Origin: JAVKFY01 sp040223615
GTDB taxonomy: Bacteria; Pseudomonadota; Alphaproteobacteria; GCA-2731375
Assembly: GCA_040223615.1 (NCBI GenBank)
Contig: JAVKFY010000021.1
Location: forward strand, 45,042 to 109,041
Direction: 5' to 3'
DNA length: 64,000 nucleotides
The translations under genes and the position numbers were made by a program. Under the pieces are notes generated by a model, which was given only the letters and a program-made list of their open reading frames with translations, was not told where the DNA came from and ran no database searches. Shown piece by piece: positions 8,361 through 18,100 of the stretch (positions are counted from its first letter, which is position 1; each line of letters starts with the position of its first letter).

Positions 8361-8681
8361 ATGACGCTCTACGAGAAACGCACCTACCAGATCGTTCTCG
8401 GCAAGATGCCGGAGATGTTGAAGCACGAAACCGCGCTATTCGAGGTGCTGAAGGCGGAAGCGCTGGACTCGTACTGCGTCGGCTACTTCGTCTCCGACAC
8501 CGGGCCGCTGCACCAGCTCATCCACATCTGGCGCTTCGACGACGACGCGGCGCGCCGTGATTTCTGGGCCCGCTTCTACGCCAGCGAGGCGGTGTTGAAA
8601 GTCGTCCCGAACATTCGCCCGCTGATACAGACGCAGGACGTGCAGCTGATGACAGGCGCGCCGTTCGGGCCACTTCCATAG
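8361..8681 (+). CDS. NIPSNAP family protein
   Basis: A 106-residue ferredoxin-like (dimeric alpha-beta barrel) protein. Its start, LYEKRTYQIVLGKMPEML, is typical of NIPSNAP-domain proteins in bacteria, as is the middle LHQLIHIWRFDDDAARRDFW. The molecular role of bacterial members is not settled; many lie beside catabolic operons. An AAGGGGG ribosome site is about nine bases from the ATG. It converges on a small secreted-protein gene ending 13 bases downstream. Confidence 0.8.
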   Translation: MTLYEKRTYQIVLGKMPEMLKHETALFEVLKAEALDSYCVGYFVSDTGPLHQLIHIWRFDDDAARRDFWARFYASEAVLKVVPNIRPLIQTQDVQLMTGAPFGPLP

Positions 8682-8694
8682 ACCGGGCGCCGCG

Positions 8695-9045
8695 CTACCT
8701 GTCGCCGTGCACGCGGATCCAGCGCTGCACGTCCTCCTGCAGCTCGCGCAGCCGCATCTCGGATTCGATCCAGCGCTTGTCGTTGATATTGTCGGAGCGG
8801 TTCAGCCGCCGCTCGCTCGACCGGATGCGGTAGAGCAGGCTGCGCGCTTCGCTCTTCTCGCCGGGCATCAGGCGGTCGAGGTCGCGCGTATGCTGCCGGA
8901 TGGCCTTGCGCACGGCCTCGACATGGGGGTCTCTTTCCGAGGCTTGCACGACCCGCAGCGGCGCCGCCTCGGTCGCTGCCGGGACCGCGAGCGGGCATAG
9001 GAGGATCGTGACGATCGACCATAACATCAAAGGGTTGCGTGCCAT
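8695..9045 (-). CDS. Small secreted helical protein, function unknown
   Basis: A 116-residue protein with a signal peptide (about 1-28, hydrophobic core LMLWSIVTILLCPLAVPAA). The mature part is charged, rich in Arg and Glu, and probably helical (motifs RSSERRLNRSDNINDKRW and LRELQEDVQRWI). No family is recognised. The start at 9045 has a good GGAGGG six bases upstream. Longer in-frame versions further upstream lack coding character. It is divergent from the endonuclease-like gene. Confidence 0.65.
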   Translation of the reverse strand: MARNPLMLWSIVTILLCPLAVPAATEAAPLRVVQASERDPHVEAVRKAIRQHTRDLDRLMPGEKSEARSLLYRIRSSERRLNRSDNINDKRWIESEMRLRELQEDVQRWIRVHGDR

Positions 9046-9158
9046 TCGACCCTCCGTCTTCAAGTCCAGCGCTTGTACGCCACCGTGCGGCTGTGGATCA
9101 AGATCATCGGCCGGGCGATGCAACCCTCTGTGGTTTCGTGCATTCGTCCGGTGAAGCG

Positions 9159-10214
9159 ATGAGATTGATCCTGCTGATACTTGCCGTCGTCCTGGTGGCG
9201 ACCACCGTCGTGCCGCTGGTACGGACTGGCGCCTGGTGGGTACGAGCCTTTGACTTCCCGCGCCTGCAGCTTGCCGTGGCGATGCTCGCCGTGCTTGGCG
9301 CCTACCTGGTTTTCTACCGGCGTGGCGACATGCTCGACGTCGTGCTGATACTGGCGCTGGCGGCCAGCTTTGGCTATCAGGTCTTTCGGATCTACCCGTA
9401 CATGCCGTTCGCCAAGACGCAGGCGGTCGCCGCGCATGCGCAGTCGGTCGACACGCGGGTGCGGCTGCTGATCGCCAACGTGTTGATGTCCAACCGCAAC
9501 GCCGACGACCTGATCGAGCTGATCCGCCGTTACGAGCCCGACGTGGTGCTGGCGGTGGAGACCGACGATTGGTGGGGAGAGCGGCTCGCGGTGCTGGCGG
9601 ACGAATACCCGCACCGCGTCGAACACCCGCTGCCCAACACCTATGGCATGCACCGGTTCTCACGCCTGGAACTGGTTGAACCGGCGGTGCGCAAGCTGAT
9701 CGAGGACGAGGTGCCTTCGGTACACACCGGCTTGCGACTGCGCAACGGGACTGTGGTCGACTTCTACGGCGTGCACCCGCGGCCGCCGCGTCCGGGCGAG
9801 GATTCCGACGGCCGCGACGCCGAGCTGTTGATCGTCGGCCGCGAGATCAAGGCGACCGGGCGGCCGGCGATCGTCGCCGGCGACCTCAACGACGTGGCCT
9901 GGTCGCACACCACGCGGCTGTTCCAGCGGATCAGCGGCACCCTCGACCCGCGCGTCGGGCGTGGCATCTTTGCCTCCTTCCACGCCAAGATTCCGCTGCT
10001 GCGCTGGCCGCTCGACCATGTCTTCTTCGACGAATCCTTCGCCCTGGGCCGGATCGAGCTGCTGCCGGCTTTCGGCTCCGACCACTTTCCGGTGTTCGCC
10101 GAACTCTATCACCAGCCCGCCGCGGAGGCCGAGCAGGAGCCGCCGCAGGCGAACGGCGAGGACCGCGAGGAAGCCGCTGACAAGATCCAGGAGGGCCGCG
10201 AGGCCCACCAGTAG
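9159..10214 (+). CDS. Membrane-anchored endonuclease/exonuclease/phosphatase (EEP) family protein
   Basis: A 351-residue protein with two or three N-terminal membrane segments (MRLILLILAVVLVATTVVPL, then LAVAMLAVLGAYLVFY and DVVLILALAASFGYQV). An EEP fold follows, with metal and catalytic motifs LLIANVLMSN, VVLAVETDDWW, YGVHPRPP, IVAGDLNDVAWS and the terminal GSDHFPVFAEL. The closing SDH motif supplies the catalytic Asp-His pair. Members of this membrane-linked group are usually annotated generically; nuclease, phosphatase and phosphodiesterase roles are all possible. The C-terminus is a charged, Glu-rich tail. The ATG at 9159 is preferred because it places the membrane segment at the N-terminus. 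It converges with the ridA-like gene six bases downstream. Confidence 0.78.
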   Translation: MRLILLILAVVLVATTVVPLVRTGAWWVRAFDFPRLQLAVAMLAVLGAYLVFYRRGDMLDVVLILALAASFGYQVFRIYPYMPFAKTQAVAAHAQSVDTRVRLLIANVLMSNRNADDLIELIRRYEPDVVLAVETDDWWGERLAVLADEYPHRVEHPLPNTYGMHRFSRLELVEPAVRKLIEDEVPSVHTGLRLRNGTVVDFYGVHPRPPRPGEDSDGRDAELLIVGREIKATGRPAIVAGDLNDVAWSHTTRLFQRISGTLDPRVGRGIFASFHAKIPLLRWPLDHVFFDESFALGRIELLPAFGSDHFPVFAELYHQPAAEAEQEPPQANGEDREEAADKIQEGREAHQ

Positions 10215-10220
10215 GCCAGG

Positions 10221-10631
10221 CTACGGCTTGTACGCCACCGCCTTGATCTCGATCAGGAAGTCGGGTCGCGCCAGGCCGGCGACCTCGACCATAGTCCAGG
10301 CCGGAAACGGCTCCACGATGTACTTGCCTTTCAGGTCGAAGAACGCCGCGCGGTGCGCCTGCAAACCGACGTGGTAGGTGACCAGCTCGACCACGTCGCC
10401 CATGTCGGCGTCTGCCGCCGCCAGCACGGCCTTTAGCCGCTCGAAGGCGTTGACGATCTGGGTTTCGGCATCGGCCGGGATGCTGCCGTCCGGGCTCATC
10501 CCGACTTGGCCGGAGACGTAGATAAAGTCGCCGGCGCGCACCGCCGCGTTGTAGCCGAAGGTCTGGAAGAACGAGCCGCCGTCGGCGGTGCGGAACTGCG
10601 GGTCCTTCGGGTCGTAGATTTCCTTGCGCAT
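10221..10631 (-). CDS. RidA/YjgF family protein (enamine/imine deaminase type)
   Basis: A 136-residue RidA-fold protein. Typical elements are the early FIYVSGQVGMSPDGSIP, the helix IVNAFERLKAVLAAADADMGDVVELVTYHV and the closing FPAWTMVEVAGLARPDFLIEI. It is longer at the N-terminus than classical RidA and lacks an obvious RidA-type active-site Arg in the usual CR motif, so it may belong to a Rid subgroup with another role. It lies just downstream (13 bases) of the flavin enzyme gene on the same strand, suggesting one operon. Confidence 0.8.
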   Translation of the reverse strand: MRKEIYDPKDPQFRTADGGSFFQTFGYNAAVRAGDFIYVSGQVGMSPDGSIPADAETQIVNAFERLKAVLAAADADMGDVVELVTYHVGLQAHRAAFFDLKGKYIVEPFPAWTMVEVAGLARPDFLIEIKAVAYKP

Positions 10632-10644
10632 GCGCGGGTCTCCT

Positions 10645-11784
10645 TCAGACGCGGGTGTCGGGGGGCAGGCCGAGGCCGAGCAGGGCGCGACCCTGCGCCT
10701 GGCCGATCGGCTCCGGTTGTAGCAGGAAGTGCGAGCTCATCGCGTGCAGGTCGCGCATCAGCCGCCCGATGCGGCTGTCGGCTGGCAACAGGCTGCCGCC
10801 GACCGCGGCGAACAGCCGGTTCGCCGTCTCCAGCACCTGTCGCGAGGCGACCGCGAAGCGCATCCGCATCGCCGCCCGCTCCTCCTGGCTCAGCGGTCGG
10901 CCGGCACCCATCCGGCGCTCCAGCAGGTCCGCGTCGGCGACCAGCGCCTGTAGCGCCATCGTCAGCGTCGCATCGGCGCTGGCGGCCAGGATCTGGGTCG
11001 GCGCGCCGTCGCGGTCGCGCGCGATGTTCAGGTACTCGTCGACTGCTGCGCGCGCCACGCCCAGGGTCGGCGCCTGCACCGAGGCGGCGAATACCGGGGT
11101 CAGCGGCAGTTCGTAGACCGGCTCGTCATTCGGGCAATCGCGATGTGTGCCGCCGACCTGCAACGCCGCCCAGGTCATCTGCCGATGCGCCGGCACGAAG
11201 GTCGGCGAAAGCGCGATGTCCTTCGAGCCGGTGCCCTGCATACCCAATACCCGCCAGCTTTCCTGGTCGATCTCGAAGGCCTCGGCCGGCACCAGCAGGA
11301 TGTGCGGTTCCGCCCCATTCGCACTTGCGAGCGGGGCGAGCAGCCCGACCCAGGTGGCGACGTCGATGCCCGAGGCGTAGCGCCACTTGCCGGACAGCGT
11401 CACCCCGCCGTCGGCCGGCTCGGCGACGATGTCGCGCCCGACCCCGCCGGTCAGCAGCGGCACGATCGCCGGCCGTCCGGCGCCGAACACCTCGTCCTGC
11501 GCCCGGGCCGGGAACTTGCCGACCATCAGCACGTTGGCCGCGCCCAGCCCGGCGATCCAGGCCGCCGCCGCCGAGCCGCGCCCGATTTCGGCGATCACCG
11601 GCCACACTGCCGACGGTGCCAGCCCGAGCCCGCCATAGCGCGGCGGCTGGGTCAGGCGGAACATCCCGGCCTCGACCAGCGCGGCCACGACATCGTCCGA
11701 CAGCCGGCGTGCGCCATCGCACGCCGCGGCCCGGTCATCGAGCCAGGGTTGCAGCTCGCGCGCGGCTGCCAGGACATCGCTCAT
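10645..11784 (-). CDS. Acyl-CoA dehydrogenase-fold flavin enzyme (Acyl-CoA_dh_2 / HsaA-like)
   Basis: A 379-residue flavoprotein of the acyl-CoA dehydrogenase fold. Features are VEAGMFRLTQPPRYGGLG near the N-terminus, the helical AEIGRGSAAAAWIAGL, a middle beta domain with LSGKWRYASGIDVATW, and a C-terminal helical domain. This subgroup includes flavin-dependent monooxygenases such as HsaA and DszC as well as unusual dehydrogenases, and it usually lacks the catalytic Glu of standard acyl-CoA dehydrogenases. The start ATG at 11784 is chosen because sequence further upstream is not protein-like. The ridA-like gene follows closely. A second member of the same subgroup is at 50704, so the window carries two paralogues. 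Confidence 0.78.
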   Translation of the reverse strand: MSDVLAAARELQPWLDDRAAACDGARRLSDDVVAALVEAGMFRLTQPPRYGGLGLAPSAVWPVIAEIGRGSAAAAWIAGLGAANVLMVGKFPARAQDEVFGAGRPAIVPLLTGGVGRDIVAEPADGGVTLSGKWRYASGIDVATWVGLLAPLASANGAEPHILLVPAEAFEIDQESWRVLGMQGTGSKDIALSPTFVPAHRQMTWAALQVGGTHRDCPNDEPVYELPLTPVFAASVQAPTLGVARAAVDEYLNIARDRDGAPTQILAASADATLTMALQALVADADLLERRMGAGRPLSQEERAAMRMRFAVASRQVLETANRLFAAVGGSLLPADSRIGRLMRDLHAMSSHFLLQPEPIGQAQGRALLGLGLPPDTRV

Positions 11785-11866
11785 GGCGTCGGATGCTGGC
11801 GCATGACGTGGCCGCGGTCTAGGCTTCGCAGGCAATGAAGAACACTCAGGAACGGGAAGCACGACC

Positions 11867-12817
11867 ATGGCGCTGAAGCCGCAGCTCGTCGAAATCTTGA
11901 ACGCGATGAAGGCGCTGAACCTGCCGCGCCTGGCCGAGCTGGAACCGCGCGCGGCGCGCGCCCAGATCGAGAAGCTGGCGGTCCGTCCCGACCTGCCGCC
12001 AGTCGACATAGCCGGCGCCAAGGACACGCATTTCACCGGTCCGGCCGGCGAGGTGAGGGTGCGCATCTACCGCCCGAACGAGCCGCTGCGCACGCCGACG
12101 CCGGTACTGATCTACTACCACGGCGGCGGTCACGTGATCGGCTCGCTCAACACCCACGACCGCACCGCGCGCTACCTGTGCCGGTACAGCGGCTGCATGG
12201 TGGTCTCGGTCGACTACCGCATGGGCCCGGAGCACAAGTTCCCGGCCGCGGTGGAGGATTCCTACGCCGCGCTGGAATGGGTCGCGGCCAATGCCGAGAA
12301 GCTGGGCGCCGATCCGGCGCGCATCGCCGTCGGCGGCGACAGTGCCGGCGGCAACCTGGCGCTGGTTGTCTCGCTGCTGTCGCGCGACAACGACGGGCCC
12401 AAGGTCGGCTTCCAGCTCCTGGTCTACCCGGTGATGGACTACACCGGCGGCACACCGTCCTACGAGCCCTACGGCAAGGGCTATGGGCCGCTGGATACCG
12501 ATGCGGTCGACTGGTTCCGCAAGCACTACACCAATGACGGTTCCGATCTCGCCGACTGGCGCTGCTCGCCATCGCGCGCGGAGAGCTTCGCCGGCCTGCC
12601 GCGCACGCTGTTGATCACCGCCGAATGCGACGTGCTGAACTGGGAGGGCACCGAGGCGGCCAAGCGGCTGAAGGCGGAAGGCGTCGACGTCACCCATGTC
12701 GACTTTCCTGGCGTGATCCACGCCTTCTTCGGCTACGCCCCGACGCTCGACGATGCCACCAAGGCCCAGAAGCTGGCCGCCGAGCACATGCGCCAGGCGT
12801 TCGGCGAGACGCCTTAA
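11867..12817 (+). CDS. Alpha/beta hydrolase, hormone-sensitive lipase (HSL) family esterase
   Basis: A 316-residue cytoplasmic esterase of bacterial family IV. The oxyanion motif YYHGGGHVIGS, nucleophile motif GGDSAGGN, acid in a C-terminal CDVLNWEG region and catalytic His in VIHAFFG are all present in order. This family cleaves short-chain acyl esters. It is divergent from the flavin enzyme gene with an 82-base gap that must hold both promoters. A strong terminator hairpin follows the stop codon. Confidence 0.88.
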   Translation: MALKPQLVEILNAMKALNLPRLAELEPRAARAQIEKLAVRPDLPPVDIAGAKDTHFTGPAGEVRVRIYRPNEPLRTPTPVLIYYHGGGHVIGSLNTHDRTARYLCRYSGCMVVSVDYRMGPEHKFPAAVEDSYAALEWVAANAEKLGADPARIAVGGDSAGGNLALVVSLLSRDNDGPKVGFQLLVYPVMDYTGGTPSYEPYGKGYGPLDTDAVDWFRKHYTNDGSDLADWRCSPSRAESFAGLPRTLLITAECDVLNWEGTEAAKRLKAEGVDVTHVDFPGVIHAFFGYAPTLDDATKAQKLAAEHMRQAFGETP

Positions 12818-12834
12818 GTATCTGGAAGCAAACA

Positions 12835-12871
12835 GATCAAGCCCCGGCGTGCCTCGCGCCGGGGCTTGATC
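12835..12871 (+). terminator. Terminator hairpin after the HSL esterase
   Basis: Perfect 15-base arms (12835-12849 and 12857-12871) pair around a seven-base loop. The stem is GC-rich in the middle (GCCCCGGCG/CGCCGGGGC). The tail CGTCTTACC is only modestly T-rich. It sits 17 bases after the stop codon, between convergent genes, and may work in both directions. Confidence 0.8.
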
Positions 12872-12977
12872 CGTCTTACCCCGCGGCAAGCGCCCCGGCG
12901 ACCGGTTGGGCAGGGGTGGGTGATCGCCGGGACGCCGCCGCCGGAACCGTGCACATGGAACGGCCCGGAGCGTGGGG

Positions 12978-13250
12978 TCAGCAGAGTTTGCGGAAGACCT
13001 TGACGTTCGCGGTGTACGACTGGGCGGTGATGCCGAGATCGTCGAACCGGTTTTGCGCCGTGCAGAAGCTGGGCTCGACGATGAGCCCGGCCTTGATCGC
13101 CGCGTCCATGATGTCGTTCAGGCGGCGCACCGCCTGGGTCATGGAACGCGCGATGTCGGCGTCACGTTCAATCTGATGGTCGGGGCCGAGCGCGACCGAC
13201 ACGACGGAACGCTCGTCCGTCTCGGCCGTGGGCATCTGAACTGCACTCAT
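12978..13250 (-). CDS. Conserved-looking small protein of unknown function
   Basis: A 90-residue soluble protein, mostly helical in appearance (IARSMTQAVRRLNDIMDAA), ending with the less polar FRKLC. No family is recognised. Support comes from an AAGGA ribosome site about eight bases before the ATG, amino-acid use typical of a real protein, and isolation between a terminator and a long promoter region. It converges on the esterase terminator. Confidence 0.6.
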   Translation of the reverse strand: MSAVQMPTAETDERSVVSVALGPDHQIERDADIARSMTQAVRRLNDIMDAAIKAGLIVEPSFCTAQNRFDDLGITAQSYTANVKVFRKLC

Positions 13251-13699
13251 AGAGGATCCTTTCGGCGGCCCCGCTACCTGACCATTCAGGCCGGATGCTT
13301 TGCGTCCCGCCGTCGCCGGCGGTTTGCCTTTGTCGTGTCTCCAGCGCTGAATCTAGCGACAACCGTGTGAGCGGAAAGTGATCGTGCGCACACCGTCTCG
13401 CCACAGTCGGTCCCATCTATGCAACAGGAGGGCGGAAACAGCGGAAATGCGCGGCCGGGCGGCCTATATCGGCCCAACCTGTCCCTTTGCGGGATTTGGG
13501 CCGCGATCGGTGTATCAGTTACGGACTAAACCGTTGCCTGGCTCATTTAATTCGTTCGAAAATAACGACTTTTGGGCGATAATCTGCGCAACTACATGCA
13601 ATGGGCCGCGACACGCGTAAGGGGTGTTCCAACAATCGGAATGCCAGACTAGTGGGGGATCATTTGGCGCAACGTGCGCACAGGTCGAAGGCCAGGAAG
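13251..13699. other. Long AT-richer region upstream of the type I secretion operon
   Basis: About 450 bases separate the small divergent gene from the tolC-like start. The part from about 13520 to 13600 is the most AT-rich sequence for kilobases and includes a promoter candidate. No small gene or RNA was recognised. The length and composition suggest that control of the secretion and cyclase operon is concentrated here. Confidence 0.4.
13555..13583 (+). promoter_or_regulatory. Candidate sigma-70 promoter for the type I secretion operon
   Basis: GATAAT at 13578-13583 matches the -10 consensus in five of six bases. TTCGAA at 13555-13560 is a poor -35 (three of six) at exactly 17 bases spacing. 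It lies in a locally AT-rich stretch about 115 bases before the preferred tolC start. This is a visual match only. Confidence 0.35.
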
Positions 13700-15151
13700 A
13701 TGTCACTGGGCAGCCTGCGGGTCGCAGCGGCTGCCGTGGTGCTGTCTGTGGTATCGAGCGTGCCCGCCGTTGCCGCGACATTGGCCGCGGAACTTGACGG
13801 CCTGCTCGCCGACCATCCCCAGGTCGCCGCCGACCGTGCCTCGGTCGGCGCGCGTGGCGAGGGCCAGCGCGAGGCCTTCGCGCGGTTCCTGCCGACCCTC
13901 AATGTCGATGCCGACGCCGGCTATGAGCGGACCGACAGCCCGGGCCGCCGCGCCGCCGGTCGCGAGCCGCTGAGCGCGTCGCGCTACAGCAGCTCGGTCG
14001 AGGTGCGCCAGAACGTCTTCGACGGTTTCGAGAGCACGGCGCTCCGCCAGATCGCCAAGACCGACCGCGACATCGCCGAACAGACCCTGCGCGCGACGCG
14101 CCAGGCGGTGATGCTGGAGGGCGTGGCCGCCTATCTCGACGTGCTGCGCCATGCCGAACTGGTGAAACTGGCGAACCGCAACGTTTCGAATATCCGCGAG
14201 CAGATGCAGCTTGAGGACGAACGCGTGCAGCGTGGTTCCGGCATCGCCGTCGATGTATTGCTGGCGAAGTCGCGGCTGCAGATCGCACTGGAGCGGAAAG
14301 TCGCTTTCGAACGCGCATTCAATACCGCAGTGACCCAGTACACCCAGGTTTTCGGCCACCCGCCGGTAGTCGCCGAGATGCACCTGCCGCCGCAGCCGAT
14401 GGCCGACTTCCCGGCCGCGCTGCCCGACGCGGAAGGCGCGGTGCTGGCCGACAACCCGGCGGTGCAGGCCGGCCAGTTGCGCAGCGAGTCGGCGAACCAC
14501 GCCCGCGACGTCGCCGCCGCCGGCGATCTGCCGCTGGTCGACCTGGTCGCCGGCGGCAACTTCGAGAAGAATGTCGACGGTGTCTCCGGCATCCGGCGCG
14601 ACTACGGCCTGCGCGTCGAGTTCCGCTGGGAGCTGTTCTCCGGCTTCGCCACCCAGGCACGCAAGGCGCGCCGCGCGCACGAATACAACGCCGCGCGCAG
14701 CCAATCCCGCTTCGTCGAGCGCAAGGCCACCGAAGAGGTGCGCTTCGCCTGGTATGAGCTGAACGCGGCGGCGGACCGGCGCGAATTGCTGTTCAATGCC
14801 GTCAACATCGCCGGCGAGGTGTTCGACTTCCGCAAGCAGTTGCGCGATGCCGGGCAGGAGAGCGCGATCAACGTGCTCGACGCCGAGAACGAGCTCTACA
14901 ACGTCTGCATCAACTTCCTGAATGCCGAATTCGACGCCCGCATCCTGCGCCACCGCGTACTGCGCGCGATGGGGCGGCTGACCCCGGCGGTGTTCGGGCT
15001 GCGGGACGATGATGACGCCACGGACAAGATGACGACCGACACCGTGGCCGCCGACAAGACGGCCGAGGACCTGAAGACTTCCACTTCGAGCACCGTGATG
15101 GCAGCCGCCGAGGGCGGCACGATCGACGGTGCCAAGGCGTGCGGCCTTTAG
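13700..15151 (+). CDS. TolC-family outer membrane protein of a type I secretion system
   Basis: A 483-residue outer membrane efflux protein with a signal peptide (MSLGSLRVAAAAVVLSVVSS, cleavage near AVAA). Long helical repeats typical of TolC follow, such as RQNVFDGFESTALRQIAKTDRDIAE, and the second half has the duplicated FRWELFSGFATQARKARRAHEYN. The NVFDGF/ELFSGF pair marks the two structural repeats. The C-terminal tail (after about 440) is Thr/Asp-rich and disordered. A TTG at 13664 preceded by GGGGGAT is an alternative start giving a longer basic n-region. It is the first gene of the operon, 29 bases before the RTX substrate, and would form the outer membrane channel. Confidence 0.88.
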   Translation: MSLGSLRVAAAAVVLSVVSSVPAVAATLAAELDGLLADHPQVAADRASVGARGEGQREAFARFLPTLNVDADAGYERTDSPGRRAAGREPLSASRYSSSVEVRQNVFDGFESTALRQIAKTDRDIAEQTLRATRQAVMLEGVAAYLDVLRHAELVKLANRNVSNIREQMQLEDERVQRGSGIAVDVLLAKSRLQIALERKVAFERAFNTAVTQYTQVFGHPPVVAEMHLPPQPMADFPAALPDAEGAVLADNPAVQAGQLRSESANHARDVAAAGDLPLVDLVAGGNFEKNVDGVSGIRRDYGLRVEFRWELFSGFATQARKARRAHEYNAARSQSRFVERKATEEVRFAWYELNAAADRRELLFNAVNIAGEVFDFRKQLRDAGQESAINVLDAENELYNVCINFLNAEFDARILRHRVLRAMGRLTPAVFGLRDDDDATDKMTTDTVAADKTAEDLKTSTSSTVMAAAEGGTIDGAKACGL

Positions 15152-15180
15152 GCCGCCGCGATCCGCAAAGGACCTGAGCC

Positions 15181-18100
15181 ATGGCACGGGATATTGGATT
15201 GACGGGATCGACGGACGCTGGCGCGTCCTTTGACGGCGTCTACACCGCCAGCGGCACCGACGCGCTCGTTGTGCCGCATGGCGGCCTGATCCTGGGCGGC
15301 GCCTACCATCGTGCCGGCCCCGACCTGGTGATCGAGGGCGCTAGCGGCGAGAAGGTGCTCGTCGTCGACTATTTCCGTGCCGAGACTCCGCCCGACCTGG
15401 TGACCGAAGGCGGCGCGCGCATCGCCGGCGACCTGGCCGAGCGGCTGGCCGGCTCGCAGGCCCCGGGCCAGGTGGCGCAGGCCGGCACCGCCCAGGCCGC
15501 GGCGCCGATCGGCGAGGTCGAGTCGCTGACCGGCGCGGTCACCGCGACCCGCAACGGCAGCCAGGTGCAGCTCTCCGACGGCAGCCCGGTTTACCAGGGC
15601 GACATCATCGAGACCGGGGAGAACGCCGCCGTCGGTATTCGCTTCATCGACGAGACGGTGTTCGCGATGGACGACGCCGGCCGCATGGTGCTGGACGAGC
15701 TGATCTACGACCCGGGCACCCAGTCCGGCTCCGTCGCCTTTTCGCTGGTGCAGGGCGTGTTTTCCTTCGCCACCGGCCAGATCGCCAAGACCGACCCGTC
15801 GTCGCTGATCGTCCGGACGCCGGTGGCGATGATCGGCGTGCGCGGCACCGATGTCGCCGTCGACCTGAACCAGATCGGCGAGAACAGCCGCATCGCCTGT
15901 CGCGAGGGCGCCATCGTCGTGCGCAACGACGGCGGCGAGCAGCTCGTGCTGGCCGGCCAGCAGGTGCTGCTGGCAACCTTCCAGCAGGCCCCGACCGAGC
16001 CCGAGCCGGTCTCGCTGGGCACGCTCGACTTCGACTTTGGCCGCGCGCTGCAGTTCCGTCCGCAGCAGAACCTGGACCAGTTGAACCAGGACCGCCGCGG
16101 CGACAACGACGAGGATGACGAGCGGCGAAGCGCCGATGGCGGCGAAACCGTCGATACCGAGGCGGCGGCCGAGCAGCTCGGCGATGTCGCGCCGGCCGCC
16201 GGCGGCCAGCAGAGCCAGACCGCCGGCGCGATCAGCCTGGTGGCCGAGGCGATCGAGACCGGCGTCGACCTGGGCACGCAACCGAACGTCGATACCGACG
16301 GTGGTCCGTTGGGCAGCGGTGGCGGCAGTGATGGCGGCGGCGACCGCTCCACCGGCATCTTCTTCACAGAGGAACGCGACGAGGCGATCCGGGGCGGCGA
16401 TGGTGGCGACACGCTGGTCGGTACCACCGGCCCGGACGAGATGTTCGGCGGCGCCGGCAACGATGTCCTGCTGTCCTCGGCCGGCAACGACTCGCTCTTT
16501 GGCGGCGATGGCATCGATACCGCCGACTACAGCGCCGACACGTCTGGCATCGTCGCCGACCTGGGCGCCGGCACGGTCAGCGGCGAGGCCACCGGCAACG
16601 ACTCGCTGGAAGGCATCGAAAACCTGGTCGGCACCGGCTTTGGCGATCAGGTCGAGGGCGCCGAGGTCGACAACACCCTGCTCGGCGGCGGCGGCGACGA
16701 TACGCTGGGCGCGGCCGGCGGCAACGACGTGGTCGATGGCGGCACCGGCAACGACTCGCTGATCGGCGGCAATGGCGAGGGCGACGACGTCTACATCGGC
16801 GGCGAGGGCCGCGACCAGATCAGCTATCCCAGCGCCACCGCCGGGATCGTGATCAACCTGGCGACCGGCATCGTCGACGGTGTCGCCGGCGGCGTCGGCA
16901 CCGACACGCTGTCGGAGATCGAGGACGTGCTGGCCTCGAACTTCGACGACCTGATCATCGGCGACGGTGTCGCCAACCTGCTGATGGGCGCGGCCGGCAA
17001 CGACACGCTGATCGGCAATGGTGGCGACGACACGCTGGACGGCGGCGCCGACACCGACCTGGTGAGCTACGCGGACGCCAGCGCAGCGGTCAATGTCGAC
17101 CTGGGTGCCGGCCTGGCCACCGGCCCGGACGGCAACGATCAGCTCATCGACATTGAGAATGCCCAGGGCTCCGGCTTTGGCGATGTGCTGACCGGTAACG
17201 GCGGCGGCAACCTGCTGATCGGCGGCGGCGGCGTCGATACCATTTCCGGCGGCGGCGGCGACGACACCATCCAGGCCGGCGCGGAGGACGCGGTCGACGA
17301 CGTGATGGACGGCGGTGCCGGCACCGACCGGCTGCAGTCGTCCGGCAACCTGCGTCTGGCCGGCTTCTCCGCCGCCAACGCCATCGAGGTGATCCAGGGC
17401 GCCGGCGCGATCCGCGGTACCTCGGCGGCCAATCTGTTCGACTTCTCCGCCATCACCCTGCTCGGCATCACCATGGTCAACGCCCTCGAGGGCGACGACA
17501 CGGTGAGCGGCAGCGCCGCGGCCGACCTGATCGTCGGCGGCGAGGGCGACGACGTCCTGACCGGCAATGCCGGCAACGACACGCTGACCGGCGGCGCCGG
17601 CGACGACAGCCTGGACGGCGGCGACGGCAACGATCTGCTGTCCGGCGCGCCGGGGACCGACACGCTGATCGGTGGCGCCGGCAATGACACGTTGCTGGTC
17701 GGCGCGACCGACGCGGTCGACGATGTGCTCGACGGCGGCGCCGGCACCGACCGGCTGCAGACCGCCGGCGACCTGCAGCTCGACAATTTCGGGCCCGGCA
17801 ACTCGATCGAACAGGTCGCCGTCGGCGGTCAGGTGCAGGGCACCGGCGACGCCAACCTGCTGGACTTCTCCGCCTCAACGCTGACCGGTGCCACCGGCAT
17901 CTTCGGCCAAGGCGGCGACGACACTCTGATCGGCAGTGCCGGCGCCGACAACATGTCCGGCGGCGACGGCGACGACCTGCTGGTCGGCAATGCCGGCAAT
18001 GACACGTTGACCGGCAATGCCGGCAACGACGTCCTGTCGGGCGGCGCCGGCAACGACCTGCTGACCGGCGGCGCCGGCGTCGACAACGTGATCGGCGGCG